Shown in pieces: positions 7,003-16,290 of a DNA stretch of 64,000 bases (the first letter of the stretch is position 1; the number at the start of each line of letters is the position of its first letter). This stretch comes from Bacteroidota bacterium (GTDB lineage: Bacteria > Bacteroidota > Bacteroidia > Cytophagales > Cyclobacteriaceae), in NCBI GenBank assembly GCA_016866235.1, contig VGMW01000006.1, positions 1-64,000 on the forward strand, read 5' to 3'. The notes under the pieces were generated by a model. That model ran no database searches, was not told the origin of the DNA, and worked only from the letters and a program-made list of their open reading frames with translations. A program made the translations under genes and the position numbers.

Positions 7003-9489
7003 TCATCGGATGGCACACATCCAATCTTCATCACCAATCGGTTGTCCAGGAGGGGCAGGTAAGGCAGGCTCTACCTTAAATTCTTCAGGCGCTTCTTTCA
7101 TCCGATCCATCAAATGAAGGCAATACGTATAAAACCCTTTCCAGGACTCATCGGTTTGGGTGGGAAGTGCTTTCTGAATCCATTGCTTTAATAGGTTAAG
7201 CCTGTTCAAAACTATTCCCCGAACTGGGGCCGACGCTTCCTTGTTGAGCGCCAGCTTGGCCAGGTTCATCAAAGCAGCTGAGGCAATGTTCATTTGAACT
7301 CCACCGTCATAGCCAGAGGCATTGCCGGACTTAAATGCCTGTGCGATCACCCTGTCCAACACCCATTCCAAAGAAGGCTGATCCTTCTGGCGCAGGTGGT
7401 GTTCAAACAATCGGTTGGCGCGCGCCGGATACAACAACATGCTATAGGTCAGGTCTGCTCCTGTTTCAGCAACGGACATGGGATCGAAGGTCATCTCAGT
7501 TTTAAGTTTAACCAACTCTCGGTGGCGAACATAGCCTAGCGGACGAGGAGGAATATTTTTGATCAGCGTCTCTTGTAATCCAAGGGATTCAACCGTGACG
7601 GTATTCAACAAGGCATCGAGTGCCTTTTGTTGAATCTTCGGGTCGATCAGTTCGGTAACCGGCTGACCATCGCCACGCAAGGCATATCGATAATTCAATC
7701 CGCCAACCACTTTACTGGCAGCTTCAACCTGATAGCGGTGCATAAAGTACATGGGTACTAAAACCTCCTCCTGCAGCGCCATGGGAGTGCCCGGTTTAAT
7801 ATTTTTTTCACCAAAGTTTTTAAGGACAATGGTTCGAATCTCCATCATCCGGTTTAATTCATCGGCAGCGTCGCGTCCGTTATCCCACAGGTGTGTATAA
7901 GGATGCGCACTTCCTTGTGGTCTTCCGTCCTGATCGGATAAAAAAGTCAGTCCTGCTTTCAAAGAGCTTTGAACGATTTCATTCAGTGCCTTGCCCTCCT
8001 CTGTTCCTGAGGGAAAATCCTGATAGCCAAAGGTGATGGCAAATTTGTCGAATGCTCCGATTTTGTCGTCATAGGCCTGGCTGAGGTCTACTTTTCCATT
8101 GATAAGATTTGCAACGGGGTGAGGATAATCCATTACCGATGCAAGATTTTCAGAGGATGATGAGTAGGCATGGGACAGACCCAGGGTATGCCCTACTTCA
8201 TGTGCAGCAAGTTGGCTGAGTCTTGAAAGTGCCATCGTCTCCATGGCCTTGTTTACAGGTTTTCCATCTTCGTACGGTGCCAGCAGACCCTCTGCAATCA
8301 AAAAATCCTGTCGGACGCGTAAACTTCCTAGGGCTACATGGCCTTTAATAATTTCACCCGTTCTGGGATCCATAACCGAAGAGCCATAGGACCATCCTCG
8401 CGTACTGCGGTGAACCCAGTTGATCATGTTGTAACGAATGTCCATGGGATCAGCATCTGCTGGCAGCACTTCAACCCTGAAGGCATTGATGTATCCAGCG
8501 GCTTCAAAAGCCTGGTTCCACCAGCGTGCTCCTTCCATTAACGCTGAGCGAATAGGTTCCGGGGCACCCGGATCCATATAATAGATGATTGGTTTTACCG
8601 GCTCGCTTTTAGCAGCATTTGGATCTTTCTTTTTTAAGCGATGCCTTGAGATAAACATCTTTTGAATGGGTTCACTGATGGGCGTGGCGTAATCGAAATA
8701 GGAGATACCTGGTGAATAGCCTGCCCTCGGATCAAATTTTCTCGGTTTATAGTCAGCATCCGGCAGTTGCACAAAAGACTGGTGCTCGCGCACGGTTACG
8801 CTGGACGCCGTTGGCGCAACGGTAGTGATGTAGTTTCCTTGTGGGTTGCCCGTGAAGGTGAGCGTAGCTTCGAACTCAGAATTGTTAGGGAAATTTTTGG
8901 TTCTAGGAAGATAGAGTGCGCTCCTTGACTTATCCAGTGTATAATTTCCTTGCTGGGTCGACCGTAACCTACCGGCTACATCGTGTACATCCTGAAGTAG
9001 AAAATCCGTGGCATCTACCAGAACCTTTCCATTTTCTTCTGCGACCACATTAAATCCCCAGAGCACCGATTGTGCAAAGGCTTCTGCGACGGCCCTTCTT
9101 TCCGGCTCGTCGTTGCTCAGTGCACGGTATCCATAATTCAGTTCCGTCAAAAGCACTTTTGGTCCACGGCGGTCAAACTTAACCACCCGCTCCTTACCAA
9201 GCTGGTTGCGGTCCAGTCCAATATCATTGGATCCTACGCCGGCAGTGAGTGATTCAATATGAAGCAGCTCAGTATCGAACTTATCGATGAGGAAAAATAT
9301 TTTATCCTGTTTTTCATCGTAGTAAAATTCAATGTAACCCGGGTATTTCTTCAACCCTGCCACCTTGGATTCGATGGGCGATTGGGCAGGTTTTGGCGTT
9401 TCAGCGGGCGCACTTCCTTTCTTCTGAGCGAAGGCTCCAAAAACAATTGCAAACGAAAGAATTAGTGCAGATATTTTTTTCATGGACAT
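7003..9489 (-). CDS. Secreted zinc-dependent metalloprotease (DUF5117/DUF5118 type)
   Basis: 828 residues with a signal peptide (SMKKISALILSFAIVFGAFAQ). The metzincin zinc site HEVGHTLGLSH has H430, H434 and H440 as ligands and E431 as catalytic base. A Met-turn-like SVMDYP follows about 13 residues later (M453). The N-terminal half matches the Bacteroidota family that carries DUF5118 and DUF5117 before the DUF4953-type peptidase domain. ATGs at 9489 and 9483 are both possible starts; they differ by two residues. It lies alone between tRNA-Leu and the OmpA-like lipoprotein on the same strand. The likely role is digestion of exported or external protein in the periplasm or outside; no substrate is known from sequence. 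Confidence 0.87.
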   Translation of the reverse strand: MSMKKISALILSFAIVFGAFAQKKGSAPAETPKPAQSPIESKVAGLKKYPGYIEFYYDEKQDKIFFLIDKFDTELLHIESLTAGVGSNDIGLDRNQLGKERVVKFDRRGPKVLLTELNYGYRALSNDEPERRAVAEAFAQSVLWGFNVVAEENGKVLVDATDFLLQDVHDVAGRLRSTQQGNYTLDKSRSALYLPRTKNFPNNSEFEATLTFTGNPQGNYITTVAPTASSVTVREHQSFVQLPDADYKPRKFDPRAGYSPGISYFDYATPISEPIQKMFISRHRLKKKDPNAAKSEPVKPIIYYMDPGAPEPIRSALMEGARWWNQAFEAAGYINAFRVEVLPADADPMDIRYNMINWVHRSTRGWSYGSSVMDPRTGEIIKGHVALGSLRVRQDFLIAEGLLAPYEDGKPVNKAMETMALSRLSQLAAHEVGHTLGLSHAYSSSSENLASVMDYPHPVANLINGKVDLSQAYDDKIGAFDKFAITFGYQDFPSGTEEGKALNEIVQSSLKAGLTFLSDQDGRPQGSAHPYTHLWDNGRDAADELNRMMEIRTIVLKNFGEKNIKPGTPMALQEEVLVPMYFMHRYQVEAASKVVGGLNYRYALRGDGQPVTELIDPKIQQKALDALLNTVTVESLGLQETLIKNIPPRPLGYVRHRELVKLKTEMTFDPMSVAETGADLTYSMLLYPARANRLFEHHLRQKDQPSLEWVLDRVIAQAFKSGNASGYDGGVQMNIASAALMNLAKLALNKEASAPVRGIVLNRLNLLKQWIQKALPTQTDESWKGFYTYCLHLMDRMKEAPEEFKVEPALPAPPGQPIGDEDWMCAIR

Positions 9490-9536
9490 AGTGTTTTCAG
9501 GTAGAGTAGTTAAAGAAATCAGTAGAAGGGGAGAGA

Positions 9537-10502
9537 CTAGTTGGCTTCCAGTATTTTGAACAGCTCATCCAGATTGGGTGTAATGATGATTTCTGTTCTT
9601 CTGTTTTTTTGCTGGTTCTCCTTATTGGCATTGGGCACCAACGGACTAAATTCTCCTTTACCGGAGGCGGTGATGTGGGACGGGTTAACGCCGTTTTTGG
9701 TGAGTATTCTGGTGATGGAGGTAGCCCGCAATACACTCAGATCCCAATTGTCTTCCATGTTTGGAAGCGCTCGCGAGAATGGTACGTTGTCGGTATGACC
9801 TTCGACCATAATGTGAATTCCTTTTTGATCCTTTAAAGCCTTGGCCAATTGCTGTAGCGCACTCACTCCTTTGGCGTCCACCTGGGTAGAGGCCGTTTGA
9901 AATAAAAGTTGTTCTGAAAGTGAAACGTAAACTTTTCCATTTTTTACCTGGACGGTCAGGTCACTTTCTTTGAAGGATAGAAGTGCATTGGTAATCTGGT
10001 CTTTCAGGTTTCTAACGGCCTTGTCTTTTTCGGAAAGAATTTGTTCCAGCTCCCTTACCTTCTTTTCACGCTCTGCAAGACTGCTGCTTAGCGAGTCATT
10101 GGTTCGACGGGTTTTGTCGAGGTTATCCTGGATGGCCAGCAGCTGTTCTCTTTGTTGTCCCAGATCGCGGTTTAGTTTTCCGCTGCTGTTCAAAAGGTTT
10201 CGGTAATTGCCATTCAATTGGTCATAATCTTTTTGAAGCAGACTAAGTTTTTCCTGAAAGCTGGTAACCCGGGTGGATAGCCTTGCGGTATCCTGCATCA
10301 GGGACTTAACTTTTGCGTCCAGGTCTCGGTTAGCACCTTCTGATTCATTCAGTTTATTGGTGCGGTCCATCAACTCGCTTTCGGTCCTAATTTTCTGTGC
10401 CAGGAGGTCTTCGTACTTCTTCTTGGAAACGATGCACGATGTGCCCAGAAAAGTGAGAGAAATAAAAAGGAACAGGGAAGTTTTTATTCGGCTGTTGCTC
10501 AT
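9537..10502 (-). CDS. OmpA-family peptidoglycan-binding lipoprotein
   Basis: 321 residues. The signal peptide ends in LGTSC, with C23 as the likely lipidation site. A long coiled coil follows (roughly residues 30-180, rich in Q, L, E, K and R), then a C-terminal OmpA/MotB domain with the diagnostic GHTDNVPFS and NRRTEIIITP segments that bind diaminopimelate in peptidoglycan. It probably spans from an outer-membrane lipid anchor to the cell wall. The start at 10502 is chosen because it begins the signal peptide; an ATG at 10577 would add 25 residues in front of it. It may share a transcript with the protease downstream (47 bp gap). Confidence 0.88.
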   Translation of the reverse strand: MSNSRIKTSLFLFISLTFLGTSCIVSKKKYEDLLAQKIRTESELMDRTNKLNESEGANRDLDAKVKSLMQDTARLSTRVTSFQEKLSLLQKDYDQLNGNYRNLLNSSGKLNRDLGQQREQLLAIQDNLDKTRRTNDSLSSSLAEREKKVRELEQILSEKDKAVRNLKDQITNALLSFKESDLTVQVKNGKVYVSLSEQLLFQTASTQVDAKGVSALQQLAKALKDQKGIHIMVEGHTDNVPFSRALPNMEDNWDLSVLRATSITRILTKNGVNPSHITASGKGEFSPLVPNANKENQQKNRRTEIIITPNLDELFKILEAN

Positions 10503-10645
10503 GGAATTGAATTTTAATTTGATTGGAACGGTGACACTGATCTTCACGTGCCCGAAAATAATTGAATTGTGACTCATTTTTGCCCCTCAGTCGCAATTCT
10601 TATGCCATAGCACCAATTACACATCGTTTACAGCCGGGTTGGGCT

Positions 10646-10653
10646 TACCTTTG
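10646..10653 (+). promoter_or_regulatory. Candidate -7 box for the ABC-F gene
   Basis: TACCTTTG fits the Bacteroidota -7 consensus TAnnTTTG and lies 19 bp before the start codon at 10673. No good TTTG -33 element is seen at the expected distance, so this is a weak call. Confidence 0.4.
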
Positions 10654-10672
10654 TCGCCCGTTTAAATAGTGT

Positions 10673-12547
10673 ATGAACCTTCTTTCAGCAGAAAACATTG
10701 GAAAGGTCTTTCAGGACCGTTGGCTTTTTAAAGAGCTGAGTATTGGAATTAGTAAGGGTGAAAAACTTGCCCTGGTAGGAGAGAATGGAGCAGGAAAGTC
10801 TACACTGCTACGAATACTCACCGGAGAGCTGACCAGTGATAGTGGCACCGTTGTTCTTCGTGATGGCATTCGACTTGCGCATCTTACCCAACAGCCTACC
10901 GTGCCAGATGATCGCACCATTGCTGACTTGCTTTTTGCAGAAAGTAATCCACTCGCTGCTGCGGTAAGGGAATATGAGTTTTGTCTGCATCATCCTGACA
11001 TCTCCGGCGAGCGCATGCAAGCCTCTCTCGAGCGGATGGATGAACTACAGGCATGGGACTTTGATGCACGCGTTCAGGAAATTACGGGAAAACTTGGTTT
11101 GGAGGATTTAGATCGGACCTTCGGTCAGCTCTCTGGTGGTCAGCGAAAAAGGGTATTTATTGCGCAAGTACTTATTGCCGGTCCTGACCTTTTGATTCTT
11201 GATGAACCCACCAACCACCTTGATTTGGAGGCTATCGAGTGGATGGAAAACTATTTATCGGGGAAGGAAATAACATTGCTCATGGTTACCCACGACCGGT
11301 ATTTTTTGGATCGGGTTGCCAATGAAATCCTTGAGTTGGATCGCGGTAAACTTTACCGCTACAAAGGCGATTACGCCTATTTTCTGGAGAAGAAGTCGGC
11401 ACGCGAGGAAATGGTTCGGTCTGAGGTGGCCAAAGCAAAAAATCTATTGAAGAAGGAGCTTGATTGGATGCGCCGTCAACCCAAAGCAAGAGGTACCAAA
11501 GCGAAATACCGTATCGATGCTTTTTATGAACTGCAGGCCAAGGCCGGGCAGACGGTGCGGAAGGATAGACTGGAATTGGATGTAAAGGAGGCTCGGCAAG
11601 GGGGAAAGATTCTGGAGCTGAATCATGTTAACAAGTCTTTTGGTGCTCTCTGTGCCGTCCGTGATTTTTCTTATGTTTTTAAAAAGCACGACCGTATCGG
11701 TATTGTTGGGCGTAATGGAATTGGCAAGTCTACTTTCCTTAACCTGCTCACCGGAAAAGTGAAACCTGATTCAGGTGAAATTATTCCCGGACTGACCACC
11801 AAATTCGGATACTTCACCCAGGAGGCGACCAACCTTCGTCCCGACCACCGATTAATTGAGGAGGTGAAGGAGATCGCTGAGTTCATTACACTTTCTGACG
11901 GTTCTCAAATTTCAGCTTCTAAATTTCTGGATCAATTTCTCTTCCCTCCAGAAAAGCAATACACCTACATTGAAAAATTGAGTGGCGGTGAAAAGAAACG
12001 AATTCAGTTGCTCAAGACTTTAATTTTGAATCCGAACTTTCTCATCCTGGATGAGCCCACCAATGACTTTGATATTGATACGCTAAATGTATTGGAGGAC
12101 TTTTTAGAAAAGTTTTCCGGATGCCTGCTGCTTGTTTCCCATGACCGATATTTCATGGATCAGTTGGTGGATCAATTGTTTGTTTTTGAGGGCGACGGAC
12201 AGATCCGACTCTTCAATGGCAATTATTCCGATTACCGTGAATGGAGAGAGCAGGAACAGGAGCAGGGTCCGGTGGATGAAAAAAATGAACCGGTTGTGGA
12301 GGTCGCTGCGGATCAGTCGAAATCCAAAAACAAGATTTCTTTCAATGAGAAAAAGGAGTACGAGACAATTCAATCTGAGATTGCTGCTTTAGAGGCAAAG
12401 GTGAAGGCTCAGACCTCAGAGCTTAACAGCGGCATCAACAGCCATGAGCGACTCACTGAACTCGGAAAAAGCTTGCAGGAGCTGAACCGACAGATTGAGG
12501 AGAAAACGCTTCGTTGGATGGAGTTGGAGGAAAAAATTAATGCCTGA
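10673..12547 (+). CDS. uup: ABC-F family ATPase (Uup-like)
   Basis: 624 residues with two soluble ABC ATPase domains and no membrane segments. Domain 1 has Walker A GENGAGKST (36-44), signature LSGGQRKR and Walker B LLILDEPTNHLD. Domain 2 has Walker A GRNGIGKST (about 347-355), signature LSGGEKKR and Walker B FLILDEPTNDFD. A charged linker of about 80 residues joins them. The last 80 residues form the coiled-coil C-terminal domain typical of Uup, which binds DNA or ribosomes in relatives. ABC-F proteins act on the ribosome (EttA, antibiotic protection) or in DNA-linked processes (Uup). The C-terminal coiled coil favours Uup over EttA. Its stop TGA overlaps the ATG of the cysteine-cluster gene, so the two are co-translated. 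Confidence 0.88.
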   Translation: MNLLSAENIGKVFQDRWLFKELSIGISKGEKLALVGENGAGKSTLLRILTGELTSDSGTVVLRDGIRLAHLTQQPTVPDDRTIADLLFAESNPLAAAVREYEFCLHHPDISGERMQASLERMDELQAWDFDARVQEITGKLGLEDLDRTFGQLSGGQRKRVFIAQVLIAGPDLLILDEPTNHLDLEAIEWMENYLSGKEITLLMVTHDRYFLDRVANEILELDRGKLYRYKGDYAYFLEKKSAREEMVRSEVAKAKNLLKKELDWMRRQPKARGTKAKYRIDAFYELQAKAGQTVRKDRLELDVKEARQGGKILELNHVNKSFGALCAVRDFSYVFKKHDRIGIVGRNGIGKSTFLNLLTGKVKPDSGEIIPGLTTKFGYFTQEATNLRPDHRLIEEVKEIAEFITLSDGSQISASKFLDQFLFPPEKQYTYIEKLSGGEKKRIQLLKTLILNPNFLILDEPTNDFDIDTLNVLEDFLEKFSGCLLLVSHDRYFMDQLVDQLFVFEGDGQIRLFNGNYSDYREWREQEQEQGPVDEKNEPVVEVAADQSKSKNKISFNEKKEYETIQSEIAALEAKVKAQTSELNSGINSHERLTELGKSLQELNRQIEEKTLRWMELEEKINA

Positions 12548-13059
12548 TGGGTTTGTCAGAAATGATTGATCTGGATGCATTCAGGAAAAAGGCAGCTGAT
12601 CGTAAAAAGATCAACAAAATTTTCCTAACCAGGTTGGTAAAGGAAGATGGCCGGAGGATCGACGATCTTTTCCATGATGCCCATGAGCAGGTCTTCAGCG
12701 AAACCGATTGCCTCCAGTGTGCCAATTGTTGCAAGACCACCAGCCCCATCTTCTATCAGACTGATATTGAAAGGGTGGCCAAGGCGCTCCGAATGAAGCC
12801 AGGGCTATTCATTGATAAGTACCTACGCATTGATGAGGATGGCGATTATGTTTTGAAATCATCTCCTTGCCCTTTTTTAGATGCAGAAAATTATTGCTCT
12901 GTTTATCACGATCGACCAAAGGCTTGCCGGGAGTATCCACATACCGATCGAAAAAAAATCACGCAAATCATGGACTTAACGTTGAAAAATACGTTGGTGT
13001 GTCCAGCGGTTTTGCAGATCGTTGAGCGTGTGCAGCGCTCGCTTGAAAAAGCGGAATAA
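12547..13059 (+). CDS. YkgJ family cysteine-cluster protein
   Basis: 170 residues, cytoplasmic. Clustered cysteines C55-x2-C58-x2-C61-C62 and C108, C117 and C127 (with the SSPCPFLD and ACREYP segments) define the YkgJ/UPF0153 family, thought to bind zinc or an Fe-S cluster. The start overlaps the stop of the ABC-F gene (TGATG), so they form a two-gene operon. It ends just before a hairpin at 13064. The function of the family is not established. Confidence 0.85.
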   Translation: MGLSEMIDLDAFRKKAADRKKINKIFLTRLVKEDGRRIDDLFHDAHEQVFSETDCLQCANCCKTTSPIFYQTDIERVAKALRMKPGLFIDKYLRIDEDGDYVLKSSPCPFLDAENYCSVYHDRPKACREYPHTDRKKITQIMDLTLKNTLVCPAVLQIVERVQRSLEKAE

Positions 13060-13063
13060 AAAA

Positions 13064-13084
13064 ATCCCGCAGGTTATGCGGGAT
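13064..13084 (-). terminator. Terminator between the convergent YkgJ and trxA genes
   Basis: ATCCCGCA (13064-13071) and TGCGGGAT (13077-13084) form an 8-bp stem with a GGTTA loop. The minus strand has a following run of at least seven T, so it mainly serves trxA. On the plus strand the T-run is poor, so it may only partly stop the ABC-F/YkgJ transcript. Confidence 0.8.
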
Positions 13085-13116
13085 CATTTCTAAAAGATTG
13101 AAAGTTATCTGAAAAA

Positions 13117-13440
13117 TCAGGCTACTTGTGCTTCTAGTTTTTGAGCGAGCACATTCTTGGGGACAGCGCCTATTTGTTTATCAACCACCTTACCACCTTT
13201 AAATACGAGTAGGGTTGGGATGCTTCTAACACCAAACCGGGCTGTTACATTCGGATTCTCGTCCACATTAACTTTAGCGATAACCGCTTTTCCTTCGTAG
13301 TCACCAGCAAGCTCTTCCACCACCGGTCCGATCATTTTGCAGGGACCGCACCATTCGGCCCAGAAATCTACCAGCACAGGCTTTTCACTGTTGATGATCT
13401 GATCAAAATTGCCTTCGTTTAATTCGATTGCTTTTCCCAT
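13117..13440 (-). CDS. trxA: Thioredoxin
   Basis: 107 residues, the usual length. It has the active site WCGPC (C31 and C34), the conserved DFWAEW before it, and the cis-proline segment RSIPTLLVFKGG. It is a cytoplasmic disulfide reductase fed by thioredoxin reductase. It is divergent from lepA, with a shared 163-bp intergenic region that carries TAnnTTTG boxes on both strands. A terminator follows the gene. Confidence 0.97.
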   Translation of the reverse strand: MGKAIELNEGNFDQIINSEKPVLVDFWAEWCGPCKMIGPVVEELAGDYEGKAVIAKVNVDENPNVTARFGVRSIPTLLVFKGGKVVDKQIGAVPKNVLAQKLEAQVA

Positions 13441-13488
13441 TTTATTTTAATTGTTGAATCTGATCTGTTTGATTAAAAATTACGGGCG

Positions 13489-13496
13489 CAAATATA
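13489..13496 (-). promoter_or_regulatory. Candidate trxA -7 box
   Basis: On the minus strand TATATTTG matches the Bacteroidota TAnnTTTG box. A TTTC element lies about 21 bp upstream (GAAA at 13518-13521 on the plus strand). It would give a 5' leader of roughly 40 nt before the ATG at 13440. Confidence 0.5.
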
Positions 13497-13573
13497 GGTC
13501 AATTATGGCCTTGAAGTGAAAATCTTCCCGCCCGGATTGAGGCAATTCAGGGCCCATTTCTGCTTAGATTTTT

Positions 13574-13581
13574 TACTTTTG
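13574..13581 (+). promoter_or_regulatory. Candidate lepA -7 box
   Basis: TACTTTTG fits TAnnTTTG and lies 22 bp before the lepA ATG. I see no clear TTTG at -33. Confidence 0.4.
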
Positions 13582-13603
13582 CAGCCTCTTTACCCGGGAT
13601 TTA

Positions 13604-15397
13604 ATGAAGGAAATGCAAAACATCAGGAATTTCTGCATCATCGCCCACATCGATCACGGGAAAAGTACGCTTGCTGATCGCCTTTTGGAATTCACTGGCA
13701 CGCTAACCCAGCGCCAGATGATGGCTCAGGTTCTGGACAACATGGATCTGGAGCGCGAAAAAGGCATCACGATCAAAGCGCACGCCATACAGATGAACTA
13801 TTCTTTTGGGGGAAAAGAATACGTTTTGAACCTGATCGACACCCCTGGCCACGTTGATTTCAGTTATGAAGTATCCAGATCCATTGCTGCCTGCGAAGGT
13901 GCGTTGCTGGTGGTGGATGCTGCGCAGGGCATTGAGGCCCAAACGATCTCAAACTTGTATTTGGCGCTCGAACACAACCTGGAGATTATCCCGGTACTGA
14001 ATAAGATCGACCTTCCAGCTGCAATGCCAGAGGAGGTAACCGATCAGATCGTAGATCTTATTGGCTGTCCACGCGAATCGGTGATCAAAGCCAGTGCTAA
14101 AGAAGGCGTGGGCATCAGGGAAATCCTTGAAGCGGTCATCAACCGAATACCACCGCCAAAAGGTAATAGCAATGCACCGTTGCAAGCGATGATTTTCGAT
14201 TCAGTCTTTAACTCCTTCAGAGGAATCGAAGTGTATTTCAGGGTGTTCAATGGTGTGATCCGCAAAAATGATAAAGTAAAATTTGTGAACACCGGCATGG
14301 AGTACAATGCCGATGAGATTGGTGTGCTTAAACTCGATAAGGTGCCTGCCGGTGAAATTGGAACCGGTAATGTTGGTTACCTCATTTCAGGAATCAAGGT
14401 TGCCAGCGAAGTAAAAGTTGGAGACACGATAACGGAGGTGGCTAGGCCAGGAGAGGCCATCAAGGGATTTGAGAATGTTAAACCTATGGTGTTCGCTGGT
14501 ATTTATCCGGTCGATACCACTGAGTTTGAAGAACTGCGCGCATCGATGGAAAAACTTCAGCTCAACGATGCTAGTCTTGTTTGGGAGCCGGAGACTTCGG
14601 CTGCTTTAGGATTTGGATTCCGTTGCGGATTCCTCGGAATGCTGCACATGGAAATTATCCAGGAGCGACTCGAGCGCGAATTCGACATGACGGTAATTAC
14701 GACGGTGCCGTCCGTTCAATTCAGAGCACTCCTCACCAGCGGTGAAGTCGTTGAGATTAATGCGCCGAGTGAAATGCCGGATCCTACCAGAACCCAATTT
14801 ATTGAAGAGCCTTTCATTGCAGCACAGATTATTTCCAAGGCTGAATACGTTGGTGCCATCATCAGCCTGTGTATCGATAAACGTGGCGAGATCAAAAATC
14901 AGGTTTACCTGACCTCAGACCGGGTAGAGCTCTCCTTCGATATGCCGCTTTCTGAGATTGTTTTTGACTTCTTTGATAAGCTTAAGACCATTTCAAGAGG
15001 CTACGCATCGCTCGATTATCACCTGATCGGATTCCGGGAATCGGACATGGTGAAGCTCGATGTTATGTTGAATGGTGATAAGGTGGATGCACTGAGCGCC
15101 ATTGTACACCGCAGCAAGTCCTACGATTGGGGAAGGAAACTTTGTGAAAAGCTTAAAGAGCTGATCCCCCGACAACAGTTTGAAATTGCCATTCAGGCCG
15201 CCATCGGACAAAAGATTGTTTCCCGGGAAACGATTAGCGCACTCAGGAAAAACGTTTTGGCGAAATGTTACGGCGGTGACATTTCCCGTAAGCGTAAACT
15301 TCTCGAAAAGCAAAAAAAGGGTAAGAAGCGTATGCGTCAGGTGGGTAACGTAGAAGTTCCTCAGGAAGCATTTATGGCGGTGTTAAAGATCAATTAA
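13604..15397 (+). CDS. lepA: Elongation factor 4 (LepA) GTPase
   Basis: 597 residues, full length for LepA. G1 is AHIDHGKST (about residues 14-22), G3 is DTPGHVDF, and G4 is NKID. The EF-G-like domains follow, then the LepA-specific C-terminal domain ending [17 protein letters not shown]. It acts on ribosomes to remodel stalled or mis-translocated complexes. An alternative ATG lies three codons in. Its stop is 10 bp from folD, so the two are probably co-transcribed. Confidence 0.97.
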   Translation: MKEMQNIRNFCIIAHIDHGKSTLADRLLEFTGTLTQRQMMAQVLDNMDLEREKGITIKAHAIQMNYSFGGKEYVLNLIDTPGHVDFSYEVSRSIAACEGALLVVDAAQGIEAQTISNLYLALEHNLEIIPVLNKIDLPAAMPEEVTDQIVDLIGCPRESVIKASAKEGVGIREILEAVINRIPPPKGNSNAPLQAMIFDSVFNSFRGIEVYFRVFNGVIRKNDKVKFVNTGMEYNADEIGVLKLDKVPAGEIGTGNVGYLISGIKVASEVKVGDTITEVARPGEAIKGFENVKPMVFAGIYPVDTTEFEELRASMEKLQLNDASLVWEPETSAALGFGFRCGFLGMLHMEIIQERLEREFDMTVITTVPSVQFRALLTSGEVVEINAPSEMPDPTRTQFIEEPFIAAQIISKAEYVGAIISLCIDKRGEIKNQVYLTSDRVELSFDMPLSEIVFDFFDKLKTISRGYASLDYHLIGFRESDMVKLDVMLNGDKVDALSAIVHRSKSYDWGRKLCEKLKELIPRQQFEIAIQAAIGQKIVSRETISALRKNVLAKCYGGDISRKRKLLEKQKKGKKRMRQVGNVEVPQEAFMAVLKIN

Positions 15398-15407
15398 CCT
15401 AAAAGCT

Positions 15408-16286
15408 ATGGCAACATCTTACCAGATACTCGACGGCAAAAAAATAGCGGCCGACATCAAAGAAGAGATTGCTGAGAAGGTAAGGCAACGGAAGTCGGCT
15501 GGAAAACGGATCCCCCATCTGGGTATCATTCTGGTTGGTGATGATGGTGCCAGCACCACCTATGTGGATGGAAAGGTCAGGGCTTGTAAAGCAGTTGGTT
15601 TTAATTATTCTCTTTTCCGTTTTGCTGAATCGATTACCGAGGAACGGTTGGGTCGACAGATTGAACAGATTAATGCTGATGATGAAATTGATGGCTTCAT
15701 TGTGCAGTTGCCATTACCACCACATATTTCGGTAGACCGTATTACCGATCGAATTCGGCCCGATAAGGATGTTGATGGATTTACAAATCAGAATTTTGGA
15801 AGCATTACGTCAAAGCACCCCTTGTTGATGCCGGCCACTCCTTTTGGCGTGGTGGAGTTGTTGAGAAGATATCAGGTTAATCTTCAGGGAAAACATTGTG
15901 TTGTCGTTGGTGCAAGTCGATTGGTTGGTGCTCCCTTGAGCATGATGTTAACCGAGCATGGTAAGGCAACAGTCACCATTTGTCACAAGTACACGAATGA
16001 TCTTGCCGCTCATACCCGTATGGCAGATATTCTGCTGGTCGGTGTTGGAAAGCCAGGGCTCATTCAGGCGGATATGGTTAAGGAAGGTGCAATTGTGGTT
16101 GACATTGGAACAACCCGCGTGGAAGATCCTTCCAAGCCCGGGGGGTATACCTTAAAGGGAGATGTTCAGTTCGACACTGTCGCACCTAAGTGCAGCTTGA
16201 TTACACCAGTGCCTGGTGGCATCGGTCCGATGACCATCGCCTCTTTGTTACTCAATACCCTGACCGCTACAGAGCGCAGGGACTAA
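15408..16286 (+). CDS. folD: Bifunctional methylenetetrahydrofolate dehydrogenase/cyclohydrolase
   Basis: 292 residues. The catalytic segment TYVDGKVRAC holds Y52 and K56, and the folate-binding stretch VQLPLPPH is intact. The NADP-binding motif is VVGASRLVGAP, where most family members have VGRSxxVG. The C-terminus carries DVQFD and PVPGGIGPMT. It interconverts 5,10-methylene-, methenyl- and 10-formyl-tetrahydrofolate in one-carbon metabolism. It lies close behind lepA and converges with the membrane protein at 16291. Confidence 0.96.
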   Translation: MATSYQILDGKKIAADIKEEIAEKVRQRKSAGKRIPHLGIILVGDDGASTTYVDGKVRACKAVGFNYSLFRFAESITEERLGRQIEQINADDEIDGFIVQLPLPPHISVDRITDRIRPDKDVDGFTNQNFGSITSKHPLLMPATPFGVVELLRRYQVNLQGKHCVVVGASRLVGAPLSMMLTEHGKATVTICHKYTNDLAAHTRMADILLVGVGKPGLIQADMVKEGAIVVDIGTTRVEDPSKPGGYTLKGDVQFDTVAPKCSLITPVPGGIGPMTIASLLLNTLTATERRD

Positions 16287-16290
16287 AATC

